Below, in pieces: positions 13,201 through 24,833 of a DNA stretch of 64,000 nucleotides. The notes under the pieces were generated by a model, which saw only the letters and a program-made list of their open reading frames with translations, ran no database searches and was not told the DNA's origin. Source of the DNA: Carallia brachiata (lineage: Eukaryota; Streptophyta; Magnoliopsida; Malpighiales; Rhizophoraceae); contig JADCRB010000153.1 in the NCBI GenBank assembly GCA_021464245.1, positions 1,178,001 through 1,242,000 of the forward strand, given 5' to 3'. Position 1 is the stretch's first letter. Each line of letters begins with the position of its first letter. The position numbers were made by a program, and so were the translations under genes.

Positions 13201-16200
13201 ATTTAATTTTCTGATTGTTACATGTTAATGTCTACTTGTGAAACCTTAATTCCTGGAACCTTTTCAAGTATGCTGGGTTAGATATTGACAAGTGAGTTTC
13301 TGAATCTCTGCCATTTCATAGCTTTCTGATGGTTTACGTCTGTTGGAAAGTTCTGATTCCTGGAACATTTCTTTGTTGCTTTTTCCTCAGTCTTCAGAAC
13401 CTGGAATGCTGCCTTTTTGTTCTTTTTCCCTATTTCTCGTGAGTTATCTTTTTGGCAAGTTCTTTCATAGTCTGGATCTGGATTCTGTTTATTGTTGTGG
13501 GATCTTTGGTGCAATTTTGTGAATCTTTCTTCATCTTTGTAGATACATGCTTGCGGAAGGGCTTGGTCTCACTGGTATTGTGTCGATATTATTCACAGGA
13601 ATTGTAAGTGGTATATTCAGAATTTTGACTATTAAATTATCCGTTAGTATAGGAGCAATGATATGTGGATGATATATTGTCCGTAGGTCATGAAGCATTA
13701 TACCTACTCAAACTTGTCAGAAAATTCTCAGCGGTTTGTTTCTGCATTTTTTGAACTCATATCATCCCTAGCAGAGACATTTGTGTAAGGCTACATTATT
13801 TGCCTTCTCATGTTAGTGATTGAAATACTTCTACATAGTAAGTCCATTTGATGTTGACATCCTTGTCAAATTGCAGGTTTATTTACATGGGGTTTGATAT
13901 TACAATCGAAAACCATAGCTGGTCTCATGTGGGATTTATCTTCTTTTCAATTGTATCCTTTTCATATATCCCAGCCGACTCAAGCGCAGAAATTTTATTT
14001 TCAAAGAAAAGATTATATGTTTCTCCTTAACTTGCTGTATGACCATGTCAGATTTTTATTGGAATTGCAAGGTAGGCAATGTAGTCTGCAACCATCTGTT
14101 CAATTATCTGATACTTTTCATATCTTACTTTTCCTTCATTGTTGTATATGTTTTTTATCCTGAAATTGTTGACCATGTTGTGCACGTATACTTTACAGGG
14201 CGGCAAACGTCTTCTCATGTGCATATTTAGTCAATTTGGCTCGACCCATACATCGTCATATACCTTTAAGACATCAGAAAGCACTTTGGTATAGTGGTGA
14301 GAGATATGCTGAAATTACCGACCCTTGAGAATTTTTTCTTGTTTTGATGTTATCAAATTCTAATGTTTAATCCGCATAAGCAGGACTTCGAGGGGCTATG
14401 GCTTTTGCTCTTGCTCTGCAATCTGTCCATGATCTTCCAGAAGGACATGGCCAGACCATATTCACTGCCACCACTGCCATAGTGGTATTGTCGGTAAGCA
14501 AGCCCGTTCTTTTCCATAGAGTAAATGTTGTATAGAATGCCCGTGGAAATTTAGGTCATGGCCACATCCCATTAGTGCATTGTTTGGCAAGACTTTTAAA
14601 CCAAATATGTCATTATACTAACTTGTTCACTTTTACCCTGTATTTTAAGAATTGTTCTGGAAAACTTAATCTGATCTTTAGATTTTGTATGTAACTTACA
14701 AAATACTCAACTCCTGCTTGGAATCCTAAAAGAGGTTGATAAATATGTGAAAGAATTGAAGGCTAGAGCTTGGAAAAGTGGAATACTGCTCAGATGATGT
14801 GGTTTGTTCCAATTTTCACATACAATGACCTTAAAATCTAGTTTATGCCGATTGATTCAGAAAATCTTATTAAGATGTGTCGGACCTTAGAAGTCTATTA
14901 CATATCTGTTTTTAGGAATTAAAACCTTAAGAAAGCACTGTTTTGGCGCAGACTCATGAAAGAATTTAACCTTGGTTTTGCTAAATCTAAATTGGTTTTA
15001 CTCCATTCATTTGGTGATTAAATATTTGGAAACTTGTTCTTGCTTCAATCTCAACCTCTTGGTCAATTAATCTTTGTCTGCATCTCAATCTTGCAGTAAT
15101 TGTAACCTCTCTTAAGGCTAAATTTGAAACATTACATGTGATTCTTCCATATTATAATCTCATCAAATTGCACACACTGTGTGTAAAGAAGGTATTTTTT
15201 TGTAGTCAATTTGACTTCCTAATAATTTTTCAGGTGCTGTTAATCGGAGGTTCAACAGGTACGATGCTAGAAACTTTGCAAGTTGTTGGTGATGTCCATG
15301 ATAGCCCCTTGGGTGAGGTAAGTCCTGCCAAAAATAGTTTCATGTCAATGCTATTTGCTTTCAATCCAATAAAATAGATATAAGTTATATGTGAAAGCAC
15401 ATTTATCTATCCTTCTATACAAATCTGTAGTTAAAATTTATTCCTAAGTTTATACTTTTAGCAATGAATAAGCACCAAGGCTTCCTACTGAGGTGGGCAA
15501 CTTAAGTTTGCTAGGATATGAGCGAAGACCCACATACACAACTTAGAACCTGTAGCCTCACCAAATAGCTTAGCCAAAGGATTGGGTTGGGTCAACCACC
15601 AACTGATCCCCATTTTTCTGGTATTGGCCCTTGGCACCTGGCCCTGTATGCTCGAATTTTTTGTGATCCTACCATTTGTAACTGAGCTGAGTCGGATGTG
15701 GGAACTTTGCAGCAAATTCTCTGAAATTTTTAATGGGGTTTACCGCTGCACTGACCAAAATTTTTTTGTCTCGCCTGAAGCAAACCATATAGCTTGTCAT
15801 AATAGGGGCTGAGTCGCTCTGAACCTATCCAAGCCTCATTCTAATTGCCTACGCACACCTTAGCTTGCTTGCTACCTACATATAAAAAAAAAAAAAAAAA
15901 AAAAGAAAAACTGTTCATAAGTGATTTCAAATTCCTTCTTTGTTGCAACCACTGTGGAACTTCAAACTTTGGCATCATGTGTTGAAATTTTACCTGATGT
16001 TAATGCAAGAGTGGCAATTGCACATAGGTATGTGGGGGAGCTCGGTGAGTAAAGGGCATGTCCCACTGTCTATCGTAATGCATTATTGGCTACTGCTTTT
16101 TAAATTGCAGAATTTCTATGGATTCTCAGGTCCATTGTCCTAAATAACTTCCAATAATATGGAGTTATGATACTTGTTACCGTTTTTGTCCTATGTTTTC

Positions 16201-16793
16201 TATTTCAGAGTTTTGAGGGGAACAACGGTTATGTGGCTCCCTCTTATAGTGAGGAAGCAACATCGGGGAATAGGTTGAAGTTGAAACTCAAAGAGTTCCA
16301 CAAAAGGTGAAACCCTTAGTGTCAGTATTATTATGCTACTGCCTCACTTTCAATCGGTTTTTTTTAAAAGTAATTTTGTGTTCTCTTTTGTTCTTTTTTT
16401 TTTCTCCCTACAGCGCAGCATCATTCACATCTATAGATAAGAATTATCTCACCCCGTTCTTTACAAGTCAGAATGGAGATGAAGAAGAGTATGGTAAAAT
16501 GAACTGGCTGACATAGTGCAAAAGCTATTATTTCTACATTTCAATGGCTCTTAGGAATTTTCTATTTTTCCTGCTCCTGATTGTAAAGACATGCGGTTCA
16601 TTTCTTCTTCTCTTTTTTCCCAATTCATTTAATTAATGGGATCGAGTGTTTTGTGAAAACAAAATAGCACCATTGTTATCTGTTTGTGAAATTTGTATAT
16701 TCACCACCCCTGCTTCAGATCAACTGTTTTGGTGTTGCAACAGATGATCCAAGGCCGAGTTCCAGAAGAGGGGGTTTCTATGATCGTGACTAA
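10265..16793 (+). CDS. NHX6: Endosomal Na+,K+/H+ exchanger, NHX5/NHX6 type
   Basis: Twenty-two coding exons join without a frame break into 528 codons: 10265-10451, 10564-10615, 10736-10795, 10910-10934, 11030-11115, 11209-11320, 11997-12059, 12182-12201, 12284-12381, 13138-13166, 13260-13291, 13391-13438, 13543-13603, 13687-13784, 13877-13952, 14052-14071, 14199-14296, 14384-14493, 15234-15317, 16209-16306, 16414-16493 and 16744-16793. The CPA1 exchanger motifs are present: FFLFLLPPI (amiloride-site region, about residues 90-98), [17 protein letters not shown] and [13 protein letters not shown]5/6 proteins sit in Golgi, TGN and endosomes, exchange K+ or Na+ for H+, and set luminal pH for vacuolar protein sorting. 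Wording such as GGLANIS and LARPIHR is closer to NHX6 than NHX5, as I recall them. Two exons are only 20 nt and one 25 nt. Introns 3, 10 and 15 look U12-type. Confidence 0.94.
10796..10909 (+). other. Putative U12-type AT-AC intron (NHX intron 3)
   Basis: No GT donor can join exons 3 and 4 into the conserved LPPIIFQSGF. Starting the intron at ATATCCAAAC and ending it at CATAC does so exactly (phase 2, Phe100). A perfect U12 branch site TTCCTTGAC lies at 10886-10894, 15 nt before the AC. The donor departs from the ATATCCTT consensus at positions 7-8. Confidence 0.88.
13167..13259 (+). other. Putative U12-type AT-AC intron (NHX intron 10)
   Basis: Exon 10 ends GCT TTG and is followed by ATATCCTGTT, a near-perfect AT-type U12 donor. 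Ending the intron at GGAAC (13257-13259 region) rebuilds the conserved [11 protein letters not shown] in phase 0. CCTTAAT, matching the U12 branch core, sits about 10 nt before the AC. No GT-AG pair nearby keeps the reading frame. Confidence 0.87.
13953..14051 (+). other. Putative U12-type GT-AG intron (NHX intron 15)
   Basis: The donor is GTATCCTTTT, the full U12 GT-type consensus. A branch-like TCTCCTTAAC at 14022-14031 lies 20 nt before the AG, and there is no long polypyrimidine tract. Splicing joins FFSI to IFIGIAR in phase 0. Confidence 0.85.
15480..15905 (+). repeat. Possible poly-A retroinsert in NHX intron 19
   Basis: Within the 891-bp intron, a stretch of more balanced base composition ends in about 20 adenines (15886-15904), as a retrotransposed transcript would. 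I found no matching target-site duplication and no protein similarity, so it may simply be intron sequence with a poly-A run. Confidence 0.22.
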
Positions 16794-18164
16794 TATTCTG
16801 TCGCTGACATTAATTGAGGAAAACACAAATGATATCACATCAGCATTGTAGATAATTACAGATGACCACCGGCATTGTACTCCAGCCGTAGATGGGAGAA
16901 CAAACTGGAGCTATGCACATAATATTGCCACTCCGTGCTCTTCTGTACAGAGTTAAGCTAGATGTTAAGAATGAGATATTTCGGTGTACTTCATGTATGT
17001 GTTCTGGTTGACATGTGTTTTCATTCTCTTATGGGACTTTTTCCCTCACATCTATAAATTTAGCATGCTCAAAGTGTGAATGCTTCCAAAGGATTGGTTT
17101 TGGGTTCTCGGAATTTTGGAAGCTTTCTTTGACGTCAATTACCACCAATTTGGAAATGATTTGGTAGTGAGTGTTGAAAATGTCTCAAGATGCCGGAGCC
17201 TTCTCTGTTTTTAATTCCTTGAGGTAGAGATTAAAACTGGACTGGAACAAGGAAAGAGAAAACTGGATACTTAATTATGTATCTACATCATTATCTAGGT
17301 TTGGTCGATGTTTTCTGAGGTTTTGAAGGCCCAGAATCGATTTGATAATATGAAAACCTAATCGATCAACTTATACTTGAAAGATTAAACACACACACTC
17401 AAAAAAACAAAGGAAAACAGGGAAGAAAGAAAGCTCAGAGTACTAACTGGTGGATAGTTCTTGTTGAATAAACTTCACTGAAAATAGAATGTTGAATATG
17501 ATCGTAGTATATATATATATATATTTAATTCAATTGCTGTCTTAAATGAGAAATATGTCTTAAATGAGAAATATCACTGCACATTATAGTTTAGTGGTAA
17601 GTGTCGAATTTTTTCAGGACGTAAGTCTTATGTTTGAGTGCTGTTGGGATGGGTTAAATATAAGTTTATTCTGATATTGAGATATATCGTAACTATTTTA
17701 ATTCTTTACACCTCATTTTTATTCTTTACACTTATTGGAATTAGCGTAATATATTCTAACTAAAAATTACAAAAAAAAGAGAAAAAAATAAAAAAAAAAA
17801 TACAAGAGAAACCAAACGTGAATAATTAAACAAGTTTTTCGACGGCAAGCTGTGTCTGTCGAAGGAAAAAAAAACCCAAAATATATAGCTTTTTTTTTTT
17901 TTTTTTTGAAGAATAATACTCTCTTACGTCCATCTCATTTCTCACTTTTTTTTTTTCCGAAGAAAAAAAAAAATAGTCAACAATAGATCAGGGTCCAAGG
18001 CCCAGGCCCAAAGCCACCCTACTTTTTGAAAAATATAGCCGTTACATGCGACAGATAGTTGTGTCTGTCGTGTTCCTTTTTCCTCGTAAAACGCAAAATA
18101 GGATTCTCTCCATTTTTCATTTTTTCTCCCAACATAATCAATCAATTTTGTTAATTCAAGCTGT
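16794..18164. other. Intergenic: NHX 3' UTR and QWRF promoter side
   Basis: About 1.4 kb. It holds the likely NHX 3' UTR, a short (TA)n microsatellite at 17508-17524, and poly-A/poly-T tracts at 17770-17800 and 17889-17907. The segment just before 18165 is the probable 5' UTR of the QWRF gene. A minus-strand frame at 17942-18301 is a proline-rich shadow. Confidence 0.5.
17570..17640 (+). repeat. tRNA-like SINE remnant
   Basis: TAGTTTAGTGGTAAG resembles the pol III A box (tRNA TAGCTCAGTGGTAGA). About 35 nt later TGTTTGAGTGC resembles the B box. The pair suggests a tRNA-derived SINE head. It is not a working tRNA: I see no clear acceptor stem. Confidence 0.3.
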
Positions 18165-21100
18165 TTGACGGGGCCAGCCGGAATCATGAACATGAAAGTG
18201 GAAGAATCGATGTCGGAGCAGGTCGGCAATCCTCCTCCTCCTCCTCCGCCGGCCCAACCACCTCGACGGCCGCGGGTAAGGGAGGTGAGCTCGAGGTTCA
18301 TGACTCCAGTTGCATCGCATTCTTCCTCTTCCTCCTCTTTCTCCCCTCTCCCCTGTCAGAAACAGCGCTCCAGCTCAGTCCAAAGGCAGCGCCGCCACTT
18401 GGAATTCGAGCTCCCCGGCTGTTCCGCCGATATCAGATCCATCTCCGCCGAACCCTCCTCCACCTCCATTCATCGCAGCACCCCGCAGCAGCACAAACTT
18501 CCTCAAAACCCGCCGCAACAGCGCACTGTAGTAGTTAAACCTTTCAAAGAGAACGCCGGAGGTAGAATCGAGAGATCTCACAGGTCTGACACGCCAATGG
18601 TCTCGTCCAATAAAATTCGAGCAATCCAGCAACAGCGGCCTGGTTCCGCCGTCTCCGCCGCCGCAAAGTTGCTGCAGTCCAACGGGATGTCATCGACATG
18701 TTCTTCTTTGTCCTCCAACCAATCATACGGTGTTTCCGATTGCAGCGAATCCGCCTCTTCTTGTTCTTCGGATAATCATGATATCAACAATGAAAATCCT
18801 TCAGTTCGATGCTCCACAAAGTCTCTTCCAGATCTCCGGCCTTCCGTGTCGGAGCCAGACATGCTACCGACGGTCTCGAGTAGATTACTGACGGAAAGAA
18901 ACATCAACAACAAGTATAATGGAACTCCCGCCGGATTTGTCTAAATTTTATGTTTCTCCGTGCTCGCGTTCGCTTAATTTGCAAAGGTCTAAGTCTGATA
19001 ACTTCTGGTCTCAGTCACTGAAATCGGCAGCCGATCCGAAACCGGCCAAGCAACAAACAAACTCTGTCAAGATAAGAGTGGTGGTGGTGGGGTTACTCTG
19101 CCGCCAATTCCCTCCAACGGAAAACCCATTAGTGATTTCGCTAGAAAGGGAAAAAAAGATGAGGATGCGCTTGCTCTTAAATTGCTTCATAACCATTATC
19201 TGCAGTGGAGATATGCCAATGCAAAAGCAGAGGCTTCCATTCAATCCCAGACAAGGCAGACCGAGGTTAGTCCATTTCTACCCTTTGTTCACCTTTTTCT
19301 TTGATTGGCATTCAAAGGTTGAGATTGGTGACTAATATTGTTAGCGTTCCCTTTGGACTCTGGTATTAACATCCCGACTCATAGCACTTGTAATGAGTGC
19401 AGCCCTTAATGCTAACAAAGATGAAATAAAATACCTCAACCAACAACATAAGCTTTCGGTGTAATGGCAAGCGCTTTATCTTAACAAAGATGAAGTTTGT
19501 TAGTTTTACGTACACAATGGCAAGAGTAATGGTATTGTTAACATATTTAATTAATTGGAGATTTTCTATAAAAAAAAAAAGAAGAATTAATTGGAGATCG
19601 CTAGGTCGTTTTGGTGCTTTTGCATTGTAGACTATAATCTTGGGTATGCAATGTTTTGCTTTCTTTAATTGGCATATTGATTTTGTTAGGATTCTTTCAA
19701 TTTTCCTTTTTCTGAAAGGTAAGTGGTTTCAATCAAATATTTACATTACATTCTACGCGATGAATTAAGTAAAAGTTGATGAATTTTTAGATACAGAATA
19801 CGTAGCACGTCGCCTAAACGATTCAACAATATGGCTATCTTTTTTTTTTTTTTTTGTTCACCTTCCATTGCTGCAATATGATTATCCAGTTAATTTAGTC
19901 CCTGTACTTGTGCAGAGAAGTCTGTATTCGCTTGAAATCAAGATATCAGAACTATATGACTCGGTGAAAAGAAAACGCATTGAGCTTTCACTTTTGCAGA
20001 GAATGAAGATTTTGTCAACAATTGTTGAAGCTCAAGTAAGGCTGCCGGTTCGGTGAATGTTTTTTTGCATTGATGAAATTGTGATCTTGTCCCTTGCTTA
20101 ATTTTCTGCGAAGAATATGCGGCTAATATTAGTGTTATCCTTTGCTTTTATCTTGTCTGTTTCCCTTGATTCATTTTGATCATCGACATTGTTGTCTTTG
20201 TTAATGCCATTGTTGCCCTAGGATTAGTTTACCGATTGTAGCTAATTGAATTAAATGCCAAAATACTCTAGGTGTGAGCAGAAATTATAGGCTGAAGGAC
20301 ATCTGCTAATATATTCCCATTCGAATGCGAATACGTCAAGATTCAGGTTTAGCAGTATTTGAAACGGAAGTTACTGTAAAGGCTTGACACTACACTTGAA
20401 ATGGTGTCCTGATAGGATTAACCAAACATTATTGAACTTGTGTGTGCATTGTTTTCTTTTGTTTCTAAGAACGGTTCTTCAATATGAAATTTAGGATACT
20501 AGCATTAATTCACCTTTTCAAATGAATAATTTTTTAAGCTTTGGTTTTGTTTCATACAGCTAATCTTTTCTGAGCTTTCCAGTTCCTTATTTTTTGGATG
20601 TCGTGTTGTTCTTCATGCTTCCAGTTTCTCAGTAAGATAGTGTGAATTGACAGTCATACAGTCTCTTCAAAAGTTTCTCTACCCATTTCGAGGAAATGAT
20701 AAAGCAACCGGAAATTATTGTCCACAACATATAGATTCTGACAAACTTTATTTTATCAGATGCCATACCTGGAAGAATGGTCCGATTTTGAACCAGTATA
20801 TTCAACAGCTTTGTCAGAAGCAATTCAAGCTTTGTTAAATGCCTCGTTTCAACTGCCGACCAGTGCCAATATTAGAGTATGTTTTCCCTTTTGTTTGCTT
20901 TCTTTTTCTAGCTCATTATCAAGGGAAGTGTTCTAATGCTTTTTGCGATTTTTGATTTATATTTGACCATGAGATGTGCATGTATTTTTCAGGTTGATGT
21001 GAGAGAGGTAGAGGAGGCTCTGAATTTCGCAATGAAGTTGATGGAATCAATAGCCCTCCACATTCAAAGTTTTATACCAAAGGTGGGGTGTATTGCAGTA

Positions 21101-22111
21101 ACCAGCCTTGCCATTTCCTTTTCTTTCCTGCTGTTCTTCCTCTTCTTTTCTTTCTTTCTCTCTGCGTCTATTGGAGCAACCTCCCTTCATTGTTATCACA
21201 GCACATTACCTTCCAGAATAAATCGTTGCCTTTATGCCTGCATCATTGACAATTCTATAGCTTCCTGAGAGGTGTAATGGTACTTTCCTATGCATGAGTA
21301 ATGGGGTTCTTGTGGCCTCAAGTTTGAGAGCCACATTCCCTCCAAGTTTGAACCATTGTAGTAGTACTGTAGTATTAGTAATGGCAGCAGCACCCTACTC
21401 CTAGCATATAATATTGCTAATAAACGTAGTAAACGTGAAGAAATAAGATTATAAGGCCTAAACATGTCTTACGATCCCTTATTCTTTTGGGGCTTTCATG
21501 ACGCAGGCTGAAGAAACAGAAAATCTTATGTCAGAATTGGCCAGGGTGACTGGAGAAGAAAGAGCTATGATTGAAGAATGTGGGGATCAGCTGTCTATTT
21601 CACATAGAATACAGGTTTGCCTCTATAATTCTACTCAAATAGGAGGAATGCATGCTCTCCTTTTTTTTTTGATGATGAAATAGGAATACATTGTCTTATA
21701 TACCTGAAAACTAGCTATTGTAAAGCAATCCACTGCCAGAGAGTTAATTACCATTTCTTTTTTCGGGTACATGAGAGAGTTAATTGCCTTGTTTCACATT
21801 GTTGTTGTTTTGATCCCCAAATTGATGCAATTACTGATCACGAGTGAAAAAAAAAAAAAACTGTGACCTCTGATTGACTTCATTACTTTGGTTTTCACCA
21901 TATGTATCGTGTGTTACTATCAATTTTCTCTATGTCCGAACCATAAAATGCAGGAAAAAAAAAACACCCTTCTTTTGATCTTTATTGAGAAAAGATTAAA
22001 ATCCTTATAAAATTGTTCATATGTTTTCAGGTGGAGGAGTGCAGCTTACATGCTCAGCTTGTTCAGTTGCATGGGATCTGTCATGGCCAACTCCAGGGAG
22101 TCATGCAATAA
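18165..22111 (+). CDS. QWRF-motif (augmin subunit 8-like) protein, frame disturbed
   Basis: Exons 18165-19265, 19916-20035, 20760-20876, 20993-21082, 21507-21614 and 22031-22111 give a nominal 538 residues. The N-terminal half is Pro/Ser-rich and basic (PPRRPRVREVSSRF). The C-terminal half has the family block LLHNHYLQWRYANAKAEA, with QWRY instead of QWRF, then ISELYDSVKRKRIEL, EAQMPYLEEW, VDVREVEEAL and IEECGDQLS. Relatives (AUG8, QWRF1-4) bind microtubules within augmin. Exon 1 is broken: the opening frame stops at 18942, while conserved SPCSRSLN to KQQTNS is one base out of phase (about 18919-19060), after which the original phase returns. Either two compensating indels or base errors explain this. 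A 117-nt GT-AG excision (18914-19030) would also avoid the stops but removes conserved residues. Exons 2-6 are clean. Confidence 0.78.
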
Positions 22112-23563
22112 ATGCCCACTGCATTTCTTTTGTGGCTGGATGCTAGTGGTTATTACTGGCTAGAGACTGCTATTGGTATTGTAATGTATTTAGCTTTTAA
22201 TTCTTTTTTTTTTAGATACCAAATTGCTGTAAATCTATATTGTTTCACTCAGATGAGCATGGAAAGACGTGTTCATGTCCATGCCTTAAGCCTTGGCTCA
22301 GAAAATAAAGCAGAAGAATTCTCAGAACATCTCTCCGTTTTTTTTCTTTTTTTGGTTTTTGTTTTTGACAGTGCAAAAGAGATGCAATAATCAAGAAGCA
22401 CATATGGTTTTTCAAATTGGGATAATTAATTCAGACTAAAATTTGAGCTCGAAATTTCCAGTCTTTAAAATGGCTCTAGTGCCAAAACCTGCATATCCAA
22501 CAGCTACTAACTACCAACCACAGCTTTCTGGTCCAAAGTAAAATGAAAGCCCACTTTGGTTCCTCATGGCAGAGTTGGATCTTTCGGCTCCGACTTCAGA
22601 TTTGAGATAGTCGGGCAGCTGGTTAAAATGAGCTGAACACGAACCTCAGATCAAATTTCGGCCTCGTTTTTACAGGCCCGGCCCACCGTATGCATCACCC
22701 ATAAAAATCCACCGCGTGTATCACATTTTAAAATAAGATCTTTCCGTGCCTTGTTGTTAATTAGTGGGTGACGTGACATGGAATCGGGGGTTTTGGTATA
22801 TTTTTAATGGATATATTATAGTATATTTGATATTAATTTTAATTTTAAATTAAATCAAATGATTATAAAAAATTAATTAATGAGTAAGAGTTTTACTGTA
22901 TAATTTAATTTTTAATAATAATACAATAATTATATAATTTATTTAATTATATTTAATAATTTATTTTTTAAAAATTTAAATGACAAAACTATTTATAAGA
23001 TGAAAATGACTCGATACATTCAAGTTTAAGCCACCTTTTTTTTTTCCACCTTTTTTTTTGTCTTATTGTATTTAGTTTACAAAGTCAATTTACGGATAAA
23101 TAGCATCACCTAAATTTTAATTATTTGATGATCTTATTTTTTATCTTTATCTAAATATTGTTACTTAATATTTTTTCAAAATAAATTAAATATATTTTAA
23201 AATTAACTCTTCTATTTTTTAATTTTACTTAATTCCCAATCCTATTCAAATTTCAATTTCCAACCTGAAGCAATTTGTTCTTTGCAAGCCACGTACATAA
23301 CGGAAGAATGCAAGTGGAGGCAAAAAAAAAAAAGTGATACAAAACTGGCGTGGATTAGAATGAATTTCTTCTTTAAGCAAACAATTAATACTTACAAGTG
23401 GTAATAAAACTTATAAGAAATATCTTATTTTTTTCACAATAAGAGAATACACTACCCGATATAGTAATTTAGTAATAAATTAGCATATTCTACATTTGGC
23501 GTTTCGAATTAGAGTTCTAACACATGTACCTTCTCCTAACTATTGCTAGGTGGCCATTTAGTT
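22112..23563. other. Intergenic; left edge of duplicated block A
   Basis: QWRF 3' UTR followed by AT-rich spacer. From about 23230 the sequence (TTGTTCTTTGCAAGCCACGT) matches 49390 onward, marking the left side of the segmental duplication. No coding potential seen. Confidence 0.5.
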
Positions 23564-24235
23564 GGCGAAAGTTCGTAACCTATGTTTGGAATTAGACTTA
23601 CCCACTAAGACACCAATGAGAGAAGTTCGTTTGGCAATATTGGTTATAGGGTGGTAGGTCTCGCCCTTACGAAAGTTATTAGACAAATTGTCCGAATAGG
23701 GACGTTTGGAATTAAACTCATTTGCCGAGATATCAATGGAGATGCTCGTTTAGTTTTATAGGTGCTCGAATGGTAAGTTTGACTCTTATAAGAGTTGTTA
23801 AACGTACTGTTTAAACAGAGTTATTCTGATACCGATCTAAATATTCAATTACTGATATACTCGCGATAAATCTTTTTTATATGGTCAATAAGAGAATATG
23901 GCGAAAGTTCGTAACCTACGTTTGGAATTAGACTTGCCCACTAAGACACCAATGGCAGAAGTTCGTTTGGCAATATTGGTTATCGGGTGGTAGGTCTCGC
24001 CCTTACGAAAGTTTTTAGACAAATTGTCCGAATAGAGGCGTTTGGAATTAAACTCGTTTATCGAGATATCAATGGAGATGCTCGTTTAGTTTTATTGGTG
24101 CTCGAGTGGTAAGTTTGACTTTTATAAGAGTTGTTAAACGTACTATTTAAACAGAGTTATTCTGATACCGATCTAAAGATTTAATTACTGATATACTCGC
24201 GATAAATCTTTTTTGTATGGTCAATATGAGAATAC
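23564..24235 (+). repeat. 336-bp tandem repeat with nested ~120-bp subunits
   Basis: Two near-identical 336-bp units lie head to tail (23564-23899 and 23900-24235), both starting GGCGAAAGTTCGTAACCTA. Inside each, a diverged subunit repeats 120 bp apart: GTTTGGAATTA recurs at 23584, 23704, 23920 and 24040, followed by related text (ATCAATGGAGATGCTCGTTT against ACCAATGAGAGAAGTTCGTT). So the order is A-B-A-B, an old duplication inside a younger one. AATAAGAGAATA-like sequence occurs at the unit ends and at 23441. No protein is encoded. Confidence 0.85.
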
Positions 24236-24246
24236 AGTTCCAAATC

Positions 24247-24632
24247 TCAATCTGTTAAAGGTGCTTCTCTCTTTCTCAGTGAAATTATTTCTCTCATCGT
24301 TCCCCAATTTCTCCTTTCTTCGTTGCTGAACCCTAAGAGAGAGGAATTGAATAGATGGTGTTGAAGTTTCTGAACATGAAGGGATGGCACATTGGGAGCC
24401 TTAGGAACATAGAAAACGTCTAGAAGGTGGAGCAGAAGCATGAGGCCGAGCAAAAAAAATTGGAGGAGCTCTACAAGCAGATCCTAGAGCTCTGCAAGTA
24501 GATCCAGGATGAGCACGAGCGCTCCAAGTTTCGCTTCCTCTGGCAGCAAGCTAGTCTCATCCCGTATGTTACTTCCTTTTTTGTTCTTCAATGATTTCAA
24601 AAGTTAGAGTTGGGGTTAGGGTTAGGGTTAGC
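24247..24632 (+). pseudogene. CWC25 exon-1 pseudogene (copy A)
   Basis: This matches 49840-50235, the 5' UTR, exon 1 and start of intron 1 of the CWC25 gene in copy B. The ATG (24355) and the reading MVLKFLNMKGWHIGSLRNIE are kept, but codon 23 (Trp in copy B) is TAG. Two more in-frame stop-like changes follow (CAAGTAGATCC). Exons 2 and 3 are missing: the homology stops near 24632, just inside intron 1. It is a dead, truncated duplicate. Confidence 0.88.
24609..24632 (+). repeat. Short telomere-like GGGTTA repeats
   Basis: Three tandem GGGTTA units sit in the remnant of CWC25 intron 1. The homologous place in copy B (50217-50234) has two, and another pair lies at 50288-50302. These are interstitial telomere-like motifs, probably ordinary intron telo-box sequence. 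Confidence 0.6.
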
Positions 24633-24833
24633 AGATCCAATCTTCATTCTATTGGCTTTTAACTAAAATTAGAAAAATTGTAGAGAAGGAAACACAGCAG
24701 TTCGAAAAACAGAGATAAAGGGAGAGAAGCGAAGTGTTAGACATTGAAAATGACTTCTCTCACTCTTTAATTGATCATAAAATCATTATATAGATGTGTT
24801 CTTATATTCAAAAATTAGATACAAATTTAAAAA

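Noticed and set aside
17942..18301. 119-codon minus-strand frame with a Gly-rich run
   Set aside because: It is the complement of the poly-proline start of the QWRF gene.
18914..19030. A real 117-nt intron in QWRF exon 1
   Set aside because: Kept only as an alternative: excision would remove conserved SPCSRSLN, and I recall no intron at this place in relatives.
23452..23900. CACTA-family transposon end (sequence begins CACTACCCG after AATAAGAGAATA)
   Set aside because: No matching inverted TAGTG terminus and no 3-bp target duplication.
24609..24632. Former telomere or telomere-healing site
   Set aside because: Only three GGGTTA units, and the homologous intron of copy B has similar short runs.
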